Notes under the pieces: generated by a model
Databases searched by the model: none
Told to the model about the DNA's origin: nothing
Seen by the model: the letters and a program-made list of their open reading frames with translations, nothing else
Made by a program: the position numbers and the translations under genes
NCBI GenBank assembly: GCA_963849365.1
Contig: CAWKHA010000001.1
Location: 496,001 to 560,000, forward strand
Direction: 5' to 3'
Length of the DNA stretch: 64,000 bases
DNA from: CAVQCJ01 sp963849365
GTDB taxonomy: Bacteria > Actinomycetota > Actinomycetes > Prado026
Shown here: piece after piece, positions 25,859 to 34,077 of the stretch
Numbering within the stretch: position 1 is the first letter of the stretch
Layout of the letters: each line of letters starts with the position of its first letter

Positions 25859-26860
25859 ATGCACGACGACATCGGCGGCGCGAGCCTCGCACGCGCGACC
25901 TGGAACGGCGTCCGCTGGACCGGAACCGGCGGCTTCTACGAGAGCTGGTTCTCGCGCGCCAACCATCCGTCCCGCCCGTTGGGGTTCTGGATCCGCTACA
26001 CCCTCTTCGCCCCCACGTCGGGCGCGGCGGAGGGGGAGGTGTGGGCGGTCTGGTTCGACGGTGAGCGCCGACGCGTCACGGCCTCGGTTGAGACCTTCCC
26101 GCTGGGGGAGGTCTCGACCGCCACCTCCGGGCTCGACGTACGCATCGGGGGTTCGGCCCTCGATGACAACGGGCTGCGAGGGTCGTGCGACGGCGCCGGG
26201 GGCCGGATCACGTGGGACGTCGAGAGGACCGGTGGCGACCGGCCGCTGCTGCTGATGCCCCGCAGCTCCTACGACCGCGGGTTCCCTCAGGCGAAGGCCC
26301 TCGTGGCCGCCCCGGCCTCGAGGTACTCGGGCACCCTGGACGTCGGCGGCACCACGGTCGAGGTCGACGGATGGCTCGGCAGCCAGAACCACAACTGGGG
26401 TCCGAAGCACACCGACCGCTACGCGTGGGCGCAGGTGGCGGAGTTCGACGACGGCGACGCCTGCCTGGAATGTGCGTCGGCTCGGCTGCGCCTTGGCCCG
26501 GTCTGGTCGCCGTGGCTCACCCTCGCCGTGCTGCGGGTCGGTGGGGAGGAGCTGAGGTTCAGCTCGCTGCTGCGTGCACCACTGCCGAGAGTGAGGCAGG
26601 AGGGACTGTCCTGGGTGTTCGCAACGCACAACAAGGACGCACGCCTGTCGGTCGCCACGCGCGCGGCCCCGGACGTGACCATCGGCCTGCGCTACCGCAA
26701 CCCGCCCGGTGGGACGAAGGTGTGCCTGAACAGCAAGCTTGCCGACGTGTCGGTCCGGCTCGACCGGCGAGGCCACGAGCCCAGGCGGCTGTCATGCACG
26801 GGACGGGCAGCGTTCGAGCTCCTCGGCGACGACACCCACGGCATCCCCGTCGTGACCTGA
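25859..26860 (+). CDS. CrtC/AttH-like lipocalin-family protein
   Basis: The 333-residue, beta-rich protein includes GFYESWFSRANHPSRPLGFW near residue 25 and DGWLGSQNHNWGPKHTDRYA near residue 170, patterns of the hydroxyneurosporene-dehydratase (CrtC)/tocopherol-cyclase/AttH superfamily. No signal peptide is evident. Members act on isoprenoid or other hydrophobic compounds, but no carotenoid genes are nearby and the function is open. A GAGGGGGG ribosome site lies 3 nt before ATG. It is divergent from the malic enzyme operon and may share its regulatory region. Confidence 0.65.
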   Translation: MHDDIGGASLARATWNGVRWTGTGGFYESWFSRANHPSRPLGFWIRYTLFAPTSGAAEGEVWAVWFDGERRRVTASVETFPLGEVSTATSGLDVRIGGSALDDNGLRGSCDGAGGRITWDVERTGGDRPLLLMPRSSYDRGFPQAKALVAAPASRYSGTLDVGGTTVEVDGWLGSQNHNWGPKHTDRYAWAQVAEFDDGDACLECASARLRLGPVWSPWLTLAVLRVGGEELRFSSLLRAPLPRVRQEGLSWVFATHNKDARLSVATRAAPDVTIGLRYRNPPGGTKVCLNSKLADVSVRLDRRGHEPRRLSCTGRAAFELLGDDTHGIPVVT

Positions 26861-26884
26861 ACCGAGAGGAGCCGAGATGATTGC

Positions 26885-27019
26885 TTGACTTCTTACTGTT
26901 AGAGATCTAGTGATTCTCGGGGACGGGGACGTGTCCACAGCCTTGGAGGGTTCCATGACTGGTGCGACCGGAATGGCGGAAGGCCCGTCCCTCGCTGGGG
27001 CGGGCCTTCTGTCATTCCG
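26885..27019 (+). ncRNA. Candidate small RNA: sigma70-like promoter followed by long hairpin
   Basis: TTGACT (26885-26890) and TAGTGA (26908-26913) are separated by 17 bp in an unusually A/T-rich patch. About 50 bp later comes a hairpin with outer arms CGGAATG/CATTCCG (26969-26975, 27013-27019), a symmetric 3-nt bulge, and inner arms GAAGGCCCG/CGGGCCTTC (26979-26987, 27001-27009). No convincing coding frame lies between. A transcript of about 100 nt ending at this hairpin is predicted; no RNA family is recognised. Confidence 0.4.
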
Positions 27020-27283
27020 TCGGGCGTTCATGCCACCGCGTCTTGCAGGCTGCGGGACGCTCACAATTCCCGACACGGACCCGAAGAGGCCTTTCCGCGC
27101 CTCCCAGTACCCGCAATTTCATTGTACTCCCGGCAGGCTCGAAGGGCGGCCCTGAGGGCCGTCTGCGCACCGCCGTCATCAGATACCACCCAAGGATCCA
27201 GCCGTCGGACGCCCTCTGAAGCCGGATCCGATGAGCTCGGGAACGGCACGTCGGTGCGGCTGAAGGCCGACGTTCGTGGCGGG
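27020..27283. other. Intergenic region without a supported gene
   Basis: This stretch is between the candidate small RNA and the DUF4389 gene stop. It contains a short hairpin (GGCGGCCC tga GGGCCGTC, about 27146-27164), which could end the leftward DUF4389 transcript. Open frames on both strands lack ribosome sites and protein character. Confidence 0.5.
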
Positions 27284-28066
27284 CTAGTCGCTGTCTTGAC
27301 CGGCTGCGTCCAGTCGCGCTTCGAGGGCTGCGACCCGAGCCTTCAGGTCGACGACCTCCTGGTCCCCGGTCGGGGCGGTCCCGAAGGGCAGGGGCAGGGT
27401 GTCCCCCGGCTCATCGCCGCCCATGTCGAGCCGGAACGGCGGGTACTGGTCGGTCATCAGGCCGGCATAAGCGGCGACCCTCAGCACCCACCGGTTCAGG
27501 CCGAGCACGAGGTCGTACACCGGGCGCGGGTAGCTGCCGGAGAAGAGCAGAACCACGGCGGCGACCAGGACCAGGACGCCGATCAGACCGGGAACCGAGA
27601 ACGAGTGCCAGCTTCGCGTGGCCGCGTCCCAGGCGTAGTAGGTGCTGCCGAGGAAGATCCCCACGACGATGTACTGCGGGATCGCCAGCAGCCACCACTT
27701 GACCAGCACCAGACCCCGGGACAGCCGCTCCGGGTGGGCGATCTCCAGGTGCGCGGGGTAGTCGGGCACGTCCGCGAGGGTGAACGGCGGGTACCGGTCG
27801 GTGCCCAGCGCGCTGTAGGTGTAGTACGCCACCCGCCACGACCAGCGCAGCACGCCGACGTTGAAGTCGAAGATGCCTCGGGGGTAGCGACCCGTGAACA
27901 GGATCGCGAAGAATGCGACCACGCTCAGGACGGCGAACGCGATCCACAAGAACGCGAGTACGATGAAGTGCGGGATGGCGAGGAGCCACTTCACAAGCCA
28001 CAGCCCGCGCGACAACGGCTCATCGAGCGTGGCCTGTACCCGAACCGGATAGACGGCAACAGCCAT
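27284..28066 (-). CDS. DUF4389 domain membrane protein
   Basis: The ATG at 28066 has GGGAGGTG 5 nt upstream and gives 260 residues. Two DUF4389 repeats are visible: LSRGLWLVKWLLAIPHFIVL with FTGRYPRGIFDFNVGVLRW, then LSRGLVLVKWWLLAIPQYIV with FSGSYPRPVYDLVLGLNRW. Each carries membrane segments, for four or five in all, with conserved RYPPF motifs. The C-terminus has a short coiled-coil (VVDLKARVAALEARL). The family's function is unknown. A DosR-like box and -10 lie upstream, so induction in low oxygen is predicted. Confidence 0.85.
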   Translation of the reverse strand: MAVAVYPVRVQATLDEPLSRGLWLVKWLLAIPHFIVLAFLWIAFAVLSVVAFFAILFTGRYPRGIFDFNVGVLRWSWRVAYYTYSALGTDRYPPFTLADVPDYPAHLEIAHPERLSRGLVLVKWWLLAIPQYIVVGIFLGSTYYAWDAATRSWHSFSVPGLIGVLVLVAAVVLLFSGSYPRPVYDLVLGLNRWVLRVAAYAGLMTDQYPPFRLDMGGDEPGDTLPLPFGTAPTGDQEVVDLKARVAALEARLDAAGQDSD

Positions 28067-28092
28067 CACGGCACCTCCCACGACCACGACCC

Positions 28093-28136
28093 AGCATCCC
28101 CGCGCTGGAACGGCGCCAACCAGGGCCGAAAGACCC
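28093..28136 (-). promoter_or_regulatory. DosR-like box plus -10 for DUF4389 gene
   Basis: On the minus strand the box reads GGGTCTTTCGGCCCT (28136-28122). GATGCT (28098-28093) follows after 23 bp. The leader of about 20 nt would contain the GGGAGGTG ribosome site. Confidence 0.6.
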
Positions 28137-28232
28137 GACGTCGCAAACTCGACATCGGCGACGGGGACAGGTGTCAGGGACCGCTCTGGGCGCTTGGGAA
28201 CGGCATCGCAGTGGCGCAGAGGGACCGCTCGT

Positions 28233-28459
28233 TCAGGGTTCTCGGCTCCCCTCTTGGCCTCGATGCCGACGACGCTCGGTTGCGTCGAAACTCGCGCCAA
28301 GCGCGATACCGATCCCCGCACCGATGCTCATACCAAGCGCGATGCCGGCGCCTCCCCAGCCAAGCAGCCCAACGGTCAAACCGATCCCGCGCCAATAGAA
28401 ATACCGAGACCGGTCCACAGATGCCCGGACTTGGTTGGGGTCACATCGTGATTAGCCAT
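28233..28459 (-). pseudogene. Small glycine-zipper membrane protein with a single-base frameshift
   Basis: ATG at 28459 has GAGGAGGGG upstream and reads ANHDVTPTKSGHLWTGLGIS, then IGAGSV and stop. Shifting one base near 28388, at a run of G, joins it to IGLTVGLLGWGGAGIALGMS, then IGAGIGIALGASFDATERRR to the stop at 28233. The restored protein would be about 75 residues with one or two Gly-rich membrane helices. A missing base, real or from sequencing, is the simplest reading. A DosR-like box lies upstream. Confidence 0.6.
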
Positions 28460-28516
28460 GTGAATCCCCTCCTCGCCCAGTCCCGCAGGAGGTAGTTCCC
28501 GCAGAAACCAAGCTCA

Positions 28517-28559
28517 ACCCTCGGGCCTGGAGCACGACTCGGGAAGAGTCCTTCGACCC
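28517..28559 (-). promoter_or_regulatory. DosR-like box plus -10 for the glycine-zipper gene
   Basis: On the minus strand the box reads GGGTCGAAGGACTCT (28559-28545). GAGGGT (28522-28517) follows after 22 bp. The right half ends GACTCT, like the boxes at 58131 and 59406. Confidence 0.5.
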
Positions 28560-28725
28560 TGACTCTGACCTCCGCTGGGCGGGCGGCACATCCGCACCGA
28601 CTGCCGGTTCCTGAGCGGGGCGTCTGGGCGCGGAGTCGCGAAACCTTCCCAGGAAGGAGCCGATCCTCTGCCCCACATGCCTGCGAGTCGGGCGGGCGGA
28701 CCATCCCCGCAGGGTGCGGACTACT

Positions 28726-30399
28726 TCAGTCGAGGTAGTCGCGCAGGACCTGAGACCGGGACGGGTGCCGCAGCTTCGACATGGTCTTGGACTCGATCTG
28801 CCGGATCCGCTCGCGCGTGACACCGTAGACCTTGCCGATCTCGTCCAGCGTCTTGGGCTGGCCGTCCGTCAGGCCGAAGCGCATCGAGACGACGCCCGCC
28901 TCGCGCTCGGACAGCGTGTCGAGCACCTGGTGCAGCTGCTCCTGCAGCAGCGTGAAAGACACTGCATCGGCCGGCACGACGGCCTCGGAGTCCTCGATCA
29001 GGTCGCCGAACTCGCTGTCGCCGTCCTCGCCGAGCGGAGTGTGCAGCGAGATGGGCTCGCGGCCGTACTTCTGGACCTCGATGACCTTCTCGGGGGTCAT
29101 GTCGAGCTCTTTGGCGAGCTCCTCGGGGGTGGGCTCGCGGCCCAGGTCCTGGAGCATCTGGCGCTGGACGCGCGCGAGCTTGTTGATCACCTCGACCATG
29201 TGCACCGGGATGCGGATCGTGCGGGCCTGGTCGGCCATCGCCCGGGTGATCGCCTGCCGGATCCACCAGGTCGCGTACGTGGAGAACTTGTAGCCCTTGG
29301 TGTAGTCGAACTTCTCGACGGCACGGATCAGGCCGAGGTTGCCTTCCTGGATCAGGTCGAGGAAGAGCATGCCGCGGCCGGTGTAGCGCTTGGCCAGCGA
29401 GACGACCAGGCGCAGGTTGGCCTCGAGCAGGTGGTTCTTGGCCCGGCGTCCGTCCTCGGCGATCCAGTCGTACTCCGCGCGGGTCTTGGCGTCCTTGATC
29501 CCGGCGGCGAGCTTCTCCTCGGCGAACAGGCCGGCCTCGATGCGCTTGGCGAGCTCGACCTCCTGCTCCGCGTTGAGCAGCGGGACCTTGCCGATCTGCT
29601 TGAGGTAGTCCTTGACCGGGTCCGCGGTGGCACCGGCCACCTGGACCTGCTGGATCGGCTCGTCCGTGTCGTCCACGTCGGAGAGGACGAAGCCCTCGTC
29701 CTCGGCCTCCGCCTCGGCGTCCTCGGCGTCGGCCGGCGTCTCGCCCTCGACGACGGCGAGGGCGTCCGGGTCGGGCTCGAGGGTCGCGAGCTCGACCTCG
29801 ACGTCGACCTCGACGACCTCGAGGTCGGGCTCGGCCGTTGCGCCGGCCTCCAGCGCGGCGTCGCCCTTGGCGGGCTTCGTCGCGGGCTTGGTCGCGGGCT
29901 TCGCGGGCACCTTCGCCTCAGCGGCCTTGACCGGAGCAGCCTTGGCCGAGCCCTTCTCCACGGTCTGCGCCGGGGCCTTCTCCGCAGCCTTCGGTGCGCC
30001 CTTGGCCGGAGCCTTGACAGCTGCGGCAGTCTTCGAGGGTGCAGCCTTGGCCGGCGCGGCGGGCTTGCCGGCGGCACTCTTGGCGGGGGCGGCCTTGGCG
30101 GCCGGCTTCGCAGCAGGCTTGGCGGCCGCTGCCTTGACCGGGGTCGCCGCCTTGAGCGGCGCCGCCTTCGCCGCAGCCGCCTTCGCGGCGGGAGCCTTGG
30201 CGGTGATCGGCTGCGCGGCGGCGGGCCGCGACGACGCCGCCAAGACACTGCGGGCGTCGCTGGACTTGCGGGCGTCGCTGGACTTGCGGGCGTCGCTGGA
30301 CTTGCGGGCGTCGCTGGACTTGCGGGCGTCGCTGGACTTGCGGGCGTCGCTGGACTTGCGGGGGGTGTGGCTCGAGGTGGAGCGGGTGACCCGGTTCAT
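28726..30399 (-). CDS. sigA: Primary sigma factor RpoD/SigA (HrdB type)
   Basis: ATG at 30399 with AGGAGG 11 nt upstream gives 557 residues. The C-terminal 330 residues hold regions 1.2-4: DPVKDYLKQIGKVPLLNAEQ, NLRLVVSLAKRYTGRGMLFL, the -10-binding helix KFSTYATWWIRQAITRAM, and region 4 with RERIRQIESKTMSKLRHPSR. The N-terminal 230 residues are first a six-fold RKSSDA repeat, then a Lys/Ala/Pro-rich stretch, then an acidic segment, as in actinobacterial HrdB. It directs housekeeping transcription. The repeat array is perfect at DNA level. Confidence 0.95.
   Translation of the reverse strand: MNRVTRSTSSHTPRKSSDARKSSDARKSSDARKSSDARKSSDARKSSDARSVLAASSRPAAAQPITAKAPAAKAAAAKAAPLKAATPVKAAAAKPAAKPAAKAAPAKSAAGKPAAPAKAAPSKTAAAVKAPAKGAPKAAEKAPAQTVEKGSAKAAPVKAAEAKVPAKPATKPATKPAKGDAALEAGATAEPDLEVVEVDVEVELATLEPDPDALAVVEGETPADAEDAEAEAEDEGFVLSDVDDTDEPIQQVQVAGATADPVKDYLKQIGKVPLLNAEQEVELAKRIEAGLFAEEKLAAGIKDAKTRAEYDWIAEDGRRAKNHLLEANLRLVVSLAKRYTGRGMLFLDLIQEGNLGLIRAVEKFDYTKGYKFSTYATWWIRQAITRAMADQARTIRIPVHMVEVINKLARVQRQMLQDLGREPTPEELAKELDMTPEKVIEVQKYGREPISLHTPLGEDGDSEFGDLIEDSEAVVPADAVSFTLLQEQLHQVLDTLSEREAGVVSMRFGLTDGQPKTLDEIGKVYGVTRERIRQIESKTMSKLRHPSRSQVLRDYLD
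30251..30358. repeat. Six perfect 18-bp tandem repeats inside sigA
   Basis: The unit CGGGCGTCGCTGGACTTG occurs six times without a mismatch and encodes the RKSSDA repeats of the sigma factor N-terminus. Lengths that are multiples of 18 keep the frame, so copy number can change without killing the gene. Confidence 0.95.
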
Positions 30400-30606
30400 C
30401 GAAATGGAAGCCTCCTGGGCGGGGGCAAGATCGTCAGCAGGGAGTCTGCGAACCGGCGACACGAACGACCTCTCGTCTGGTGGGGCGCCTGCCGACCGGG
30501 CTGCGGACGGTCGGCTCGGCGGGCCGCTGATGGTTTGGGGGAGACGTGGTCTCGTGCGACGGACGCACTAGGCGAACATTGTAAGTCCAGCGAGTGTTCC
30601 CTCTGG

Positions 30607-31215
30607 TCAGCCGGCCTCGCCGTCCGGGCGCGCCTGTCTGGTCGCGCGCTTCAGCTCCTGCTTGTACGAACGGACCTCCGCCAAGGTCTTCGGGTCGACG
30701 ACGTCGGCCACCGACCGACGGCTCCCCTCGTCACCGTAGGCGCCGGCCGCCTCGCGCCAGCCTGTGGGCCGGACGTCGAGCTGCTTGCCCAGCAGTGCGA
30801 CGAAGATGCGCGCCTTCTGGTCGCCGAACCCGGGCAGGGCGCGCAGCCGTGAGGCGAGCTCCTGACCGGACCCGGCATCGGCCCAGACGGCCGCGCCGTC
30901 ACCGCCGTACGAGGCCGTCACGACGGCCGCCAGCGCCTGCACGCGGCCGGCCATCGATCCTGGGAAGCGGTGCACCGCCGGCGGCTTGGCCATCAGCGCG
31001 GCGAAGTCCTCGGGCTCGTGCCCGGCGATCGCGACCGGATCGAGCCGGTCCGGCGTGCCGAGCCGGCCGGCCAGGACGTACGGCCCCGCGAACGCCCGTT
31101 CCATCGGGAACTGCTGGTCGAGCAACATCCCGACCAGCAGGGCGAACGGGTCGCGGCTCAGCAGCGCGTCCGCGGCCGGGTCCTGGGCGAGCCGCAGCTT
31201 CGTCGGCGTCGCCAC
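30607..31215 (-). CDS. HhH-GPD-type base-excision DNA glycosylase
   Basis: The 202-residue protein has a helical HhH-GPD core: PFALLVGMLLDQQFPMERAF near residue 23 and a helix-hairpin-helix LRALPGFGDQKARIFVALLG near residue 125. No [4Fe-4S] cysteine loop is present, which separates it from Nth/MutY. It should remove damaged bases. The GTG start at 31215 lies 4 nt after the stop of the universal stress protein gene, so the two are cotranscribed. Confidence 0.85.
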   Translation of the reverse strand: MATPTKLRLAQDPAADALLSRDPFALLVGMLLDQQFPMERAFAGPYVLAGRLGTPDRLDPVAIAGHEPEDFAALMAKPPAVHRFPGSMAGRVQALAAVVTASYGGDGAAVWADAGSGQELASRLRALPGFGDQKARIFVALLGKQLDVRPTGWREAAGAYGDEGSRRSVADVVDPKTLAEVRSYKQELKRATRQARPDGEAG

Positions 31216-31219
31216 GGCG

Positions 31220-31630
31220 TCAGTCCTCCGGGGCGGCCTTGACCGCCAGGACCGGCGCCGGGGACTCCAGCAGGATGCGCTGGGCGTTGCTCCCCAGCAG
31301 CAGCTTGCCGACGGCGCTGCGGTTCCGCAGGCCGATCACCACGAGCTCGGCCCCGACCTCCTCGACGACGTCCAGGATGTCGTCGGGCGCCTCCTGCCCG
31401 CGGATGAGGCCGCGCACCTCGTTCTCGACGCCGGAATCGGCCAGCAGACGCTGGACCTGGCTGAGCTCCGCCTCGTTCGTCCGGGCGTCCTCGCGCGTGA
31501 AGGTCGCGCCGCCCTTGTGCGAGTTGACGACCAGCACCTTTGCGGAGCGCAGCTGCCCCTCGGCGATGCCGGTCCGGAGCGCGGCGCGGCCCTCCGGGGT
31601 CGGCAGGTATCCCACGACGATCGTGCCCAT
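31220..31630 (-). CDS. Universal stress protein (UspA family)
   Basis: The 136-residue protein has the UspA fold: TIVVGYLPTPEGRAALRTGI at the start, ELVVIGLRNRSAVGKLLLGS near residue 100 (the GxxxxGxxxxGS nucleotide loop), then RILLESPAPVLAVK. The intact phosphate loop suggests ATP binding. A GGAGGA ribosome site precedes ATG. It is the first gene of a pair with the HhH-GPD glycosylase, linking stress response and DNA repair. No DosR-like box was found upstream, although many DosR regulons include such proteins. Confidence 0.92.
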   Translation of the reverse strand: MGTIVVGYLPTPEGRAALRTGIAEGQLRSAKVLVVNSHKGGATFTREDARTNEAELSQVQRLLADSGVENEVRGLIRGQEAPDDILDVVEEVGAELVVIGLRNRSAVGKLLLGSNAQRILLESPAPVLAVKAAPED

Positions 31631-31744
31631 GAGTCTTCCTCCAGGTCACCCGAGGCAGGCGGCGGACGCGCGAGGCTACCGCTTCCGGGCGCGGTCGGGA
31701 GCGGCACGGACGAAGATCGTGCTGTCGGCGGCTAAGGTTCGGCG

Positions 31745-32395
31745 GTGGCCGGCGGACGACAGATCCCGGCCACGCCCTGGTCCGCCGACGGGTCACGCTG
31801 GCGCACCGGACCGCTCACACTGGCCGTCCTGCTGGTCGGACTGTGGCTGTTCGGCACCGCCGAGGCCTTGATCGTGACGGCACGGATCGGGAACTCGCCC
31901 TGGACGGTGCTGTCCGAGGGGGTCGCACGGCACTCCCCGCTGTCGATCGGCAGCGCGACCTTCGCCATCAGCGCCGTGATCCTGCTGCTGTGGATCCCGC
32001 TGCGCGAGCGCCCTGGGCTCGGAACCCTCGCGAACGCCGTGGTCATCGCGGTGGCCCTCGGCGCCGGGGTGCGCTACCTGCCGCGGCCGAGGGCCCCGGC
32101 GGAGCAGGTCGCCCAGGTGGTCGGCGGGACGGTGCTGCTGGCGCTGGCGGGAGCGTTCTACCTCACGGCGAACCTGGGGCCCGGGCCCCGGGACGGGCTG
32201 ATGACGGGGCTGCACGAGCGGTTCGGCTGGCCGGTCGCCCCGGTACGGACCGTCCTGGAGGTGTCGGCGTTCGCGGCCGGCTGGGCCCTGGGCGGCAAGG
32301 TCGGGGCGGGGACGGCGATCTTCGCCCTGGGCGTCGGTCCGGCCCTGGCCTGGTGGCTGCGTCGACTGCCCCGGGTAGCGCTCCCACCGGCCTGA
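31745..32395 (+). CDS. YczE/YitT-like integral membrane protein
   Basis: The 216-residue protein has about five hydrophobic segments with conserved ARIGNSPWTVLSEGVAR and GPGPRDGLMTGLHERFG, patterns of the YczE family; the function is unknown. The GTG start has the -10 TAAGGT five bases upstream (31734-31739), so the mRNA is probably leaderless. It is divergent from the universal stress protein gene. Confidence 0.85.
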   Translation: MAGGRQIPATPWSADGSRWRTGPLTLAVLLVGLWLFGTAEALIVTARIGNSPWTVLSEGVARHSPLSIGSATFAISAVILLLWIPLRERPGLGTLANAVVIAVALGAGVRYLPRPRAPAEQVAQVVGGTVLLALAGAFYLTANLGPGPRDGLMTGLHERFGWPVAPVRTVLEVSAFAAGWALGGKVGAGTAIFALGVGPALAWWLRRLPRVALPPA

Positions 32396-32468
32396 TCACG
32401 GTGCGTCAAGGTCCCCGGGCCCGGCGCCGATACAGGCTGGGACGAGCTGTCTCGCCGGTGGAGGTCCG

Positions 32469-33677
32469 ATGTCCGCGGAGCCGTACGACGCCGATCCTGG
32501 TGCGCTGCCCCAGGCCCAGGCGGCAGTCGACATCCTTCCGGTGCAGCCGGGCCGCAAGACCCGCGAGCCGGAGCCGGTGCAGTCCACGCCCGCGGTCGAC
32601 CCCGGGTGGGCCCAGGCGACCGCTGCGGTGAACCCGTGGACAGGCGCCCCGGAGCAGGCTGCTGCGTTCGCCGAGCAGCCGGGGCCCGACCAGGTCGCGC
32701 CGGAACAGCCTGCGGCGCCGACGGTCGAGCAGGCGGCTGCCCCTGCGCCGGTCGAACAGCCGCACGGCGGTGCCACTCCCCTGGTCTACGCGGGGGCCAT
32801 CCCGCCGCCGGTGTCGGTCCCCGTCTTCCCCGGCGCGAGCGTGCCGGCTGCCGAGCCAGCCGGGGAGGACGCCGCGACCCCCGGGGCGAAGCGGTTCCTG
32901 GGCATGCAGCTGCGCCGCCCGCGCAAGGCGGACGGCACGCCAGGCGACGAGCAGGAGCCCCAGCCGGAGGCAGCGCCGTCGCCCGTCGCCGCATGGCCCA
33001 CGGACGTCGGGGTCGGCGTGGTAGCACACGCAGAGCCCGCGAGCCCCGCGCCGTGGGGCCCGCCGGTCGGTTACGCGGCTCCGGACGAGTACGGCACCGC
33101 TGAGCCCGACGCCGTTCCGGTGCAGGCGGTCGAGCCGCTGCCCGAGGCGCTCGCCGAGCCGGTCGCCGAGCCGGTCTTCGTTGAACCCGTCGCGACCGCG
33201 CCTGTTCCGGTCGCCGTCGAGACCGTCGCCGTCCAGCCGGTCGCCCTCGAGCCGGTGGCCCTGGAACCCGTCCCGGTCGCGACCCCGGTGCCCGCTCCCC
33301 CGGCCCACGACGAGGTGCGCGCCATGCGCACCCTCGTCGACGCGAGCGAGGCCCAGCGGACCGCGGCCGAGCAGCGTGCGGACAACGCCGTCGCGTACGC
33401 CCAGCAGCTGCAGGCCGAGCTGACCCGGGTGCAGTCCGAGCTGGAAGGCAAGCTCCAGGCGTCCGAGATCCGCACCCGTACGGCTGCGAACGAGGCCCAG
33501 GACTGGCAGATCCGCCACCGCGAGGCCCAGACCCAGATCACTGAGCTGGCCGCCTCGCTGGCCGGCGCCGAGCAGCGGCTGGCCGACGTGCGCGCGGAGC
33601 GCGATGAGCTGATGACCCAGCTCGAGGACGCCACCAACCCGGACCGTGAGGCAGTCGCCGAGCAGCTCGAGAGCTGA
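32469..33677 (+). CDS. Pro/Ala/Val-rich protein with C-terminal coiled coil, unknown function
   Basis: The 402-residue protein has three visible regions. Residues 1-210 are low-complexity and rich in Pro, Ala, Glu and Gln, with a basic patch RFLGMQLRRPRKA near 140-150. Residues 220-275 are a PV/EP repeat (EPVAEPVFVEPVATAPVPVA). Residues 285-395 are a heptad coiled coil with AAEQRADNAVAYAQQLQAEL and ELEGKLQASEI. No membrane segment is seen. It looks like a scaffold or cytoskeleton-associated protein. A GGAGG ribosome site precedes the ATG. I cannot assign a function. Confidence 0.75.
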   Translation: MSAEPYDADPGALPQAQAAVDILPVQPGRKTREPEPVQSTPAVDPGWAQATAAVNPWTGAPEQAAAFAEQPGPDQVAPEQPAAPTVEQAAAPAPVEQPHGGATPLVYAGAIPPPVSVPVFPGASVPAAEPAGEDAATPGAKRFLGMQLRRPRKADGTPGDEQEPQPEAAPSPVAAWPTDVGVGVVAHAEPASPAPWGPPVGYAAPDEYGTAEPDAVPVQAVEPLPEALAEPVAEPVFVEPVATAPVPVAVETVAVQPVALEPVALEPVPVATPVPAPPAHDEVRAMRTLVDASEAQRTAAEQRADNAVAYAQQLQAELTRVQSELEGKLQASEIRTRTAANEAQDWQIRHREAQTQITELAASLAGAEQRLADVRAERDELMTQLEDATNPDREAVAEQLES

Positions 33678-33680
33678 CCC

Positions 33681-33977
33681 TCAGCGACTCGTCGGCGGCA
33701 CACCGTCGAGGAAGAGTGCGAGCAGGCGGTCGATCGTCTGGTCGGCCTCGGCCGGGTGCCTGAACCGGCCGCCCGGGTGCAGCTGGTAGCGGTTGCGCCG
33801 ACCCACGCGCTCCTTGCTGAGGTAGCCGCTCGCCTCCAGGTCGCCCACGATCAGCTGGGCCGCCCGCTCGGTGATGCCCACCCGAGCAGCGATCTCGCGC
33901 AGGCGCGCGTCGGGGTCCGAGGCGACCGCGACGAGCACGTGCCCATGGTTGGTCAGAAAGGTCCAGGTGCCCGGCAT
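33681..33977 (-). CDS. Small winged-helix transcriptional regulator
   Basis: The 98-residue protein has a MarR/ArsR-like winged helix: LTNHGHVLVAVASDPDARLR, REIAARVGITERAAQLIVGD, then LEASGYLSKERVGRRNRYQL. The hydrophobic recognition helix and wing are complete and the ligand region is minimal. The ATG at 33977 follows TACCCT (33990-33985) by seven bases, suggesting a leaderless mRNA. It converges on the coiled-coil gene with 3 bp between stops. Confidence 0.85.
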   Translation of the reverse strand: MPGTWTFLTNHGHVLVAVASDPDARLREIAARVGITERAAQLIVGDLEASGYLSKERVGRRNRYQLHPGGRFRHPAEADQTIDRLLALFLDGVPPTSR

Positions 33978-34077
33978 GTCCGCGAGGGTAACCTGTGCCC
34001 CGCTTCAGACTGGTATGCGCGGTATGCCCACGAGCGGCGCGCGTGACGCGCCCCACATCCGGCTGCCGGCCGGGCCG

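Noticed and set aside
27122..28495. Rightward 457-codon open frame opposite DUF4389
   Set aside because: Arg/Gln/Glu-rich shadow of the DUF4389 gene without motifs.
28714..30852. Rightward 712-codon open frame opposite sigA
   Set aside because: Low-complexity Leu/Gly/Arg sequence mirroring the sigma factor codons. It has no ribosome site.
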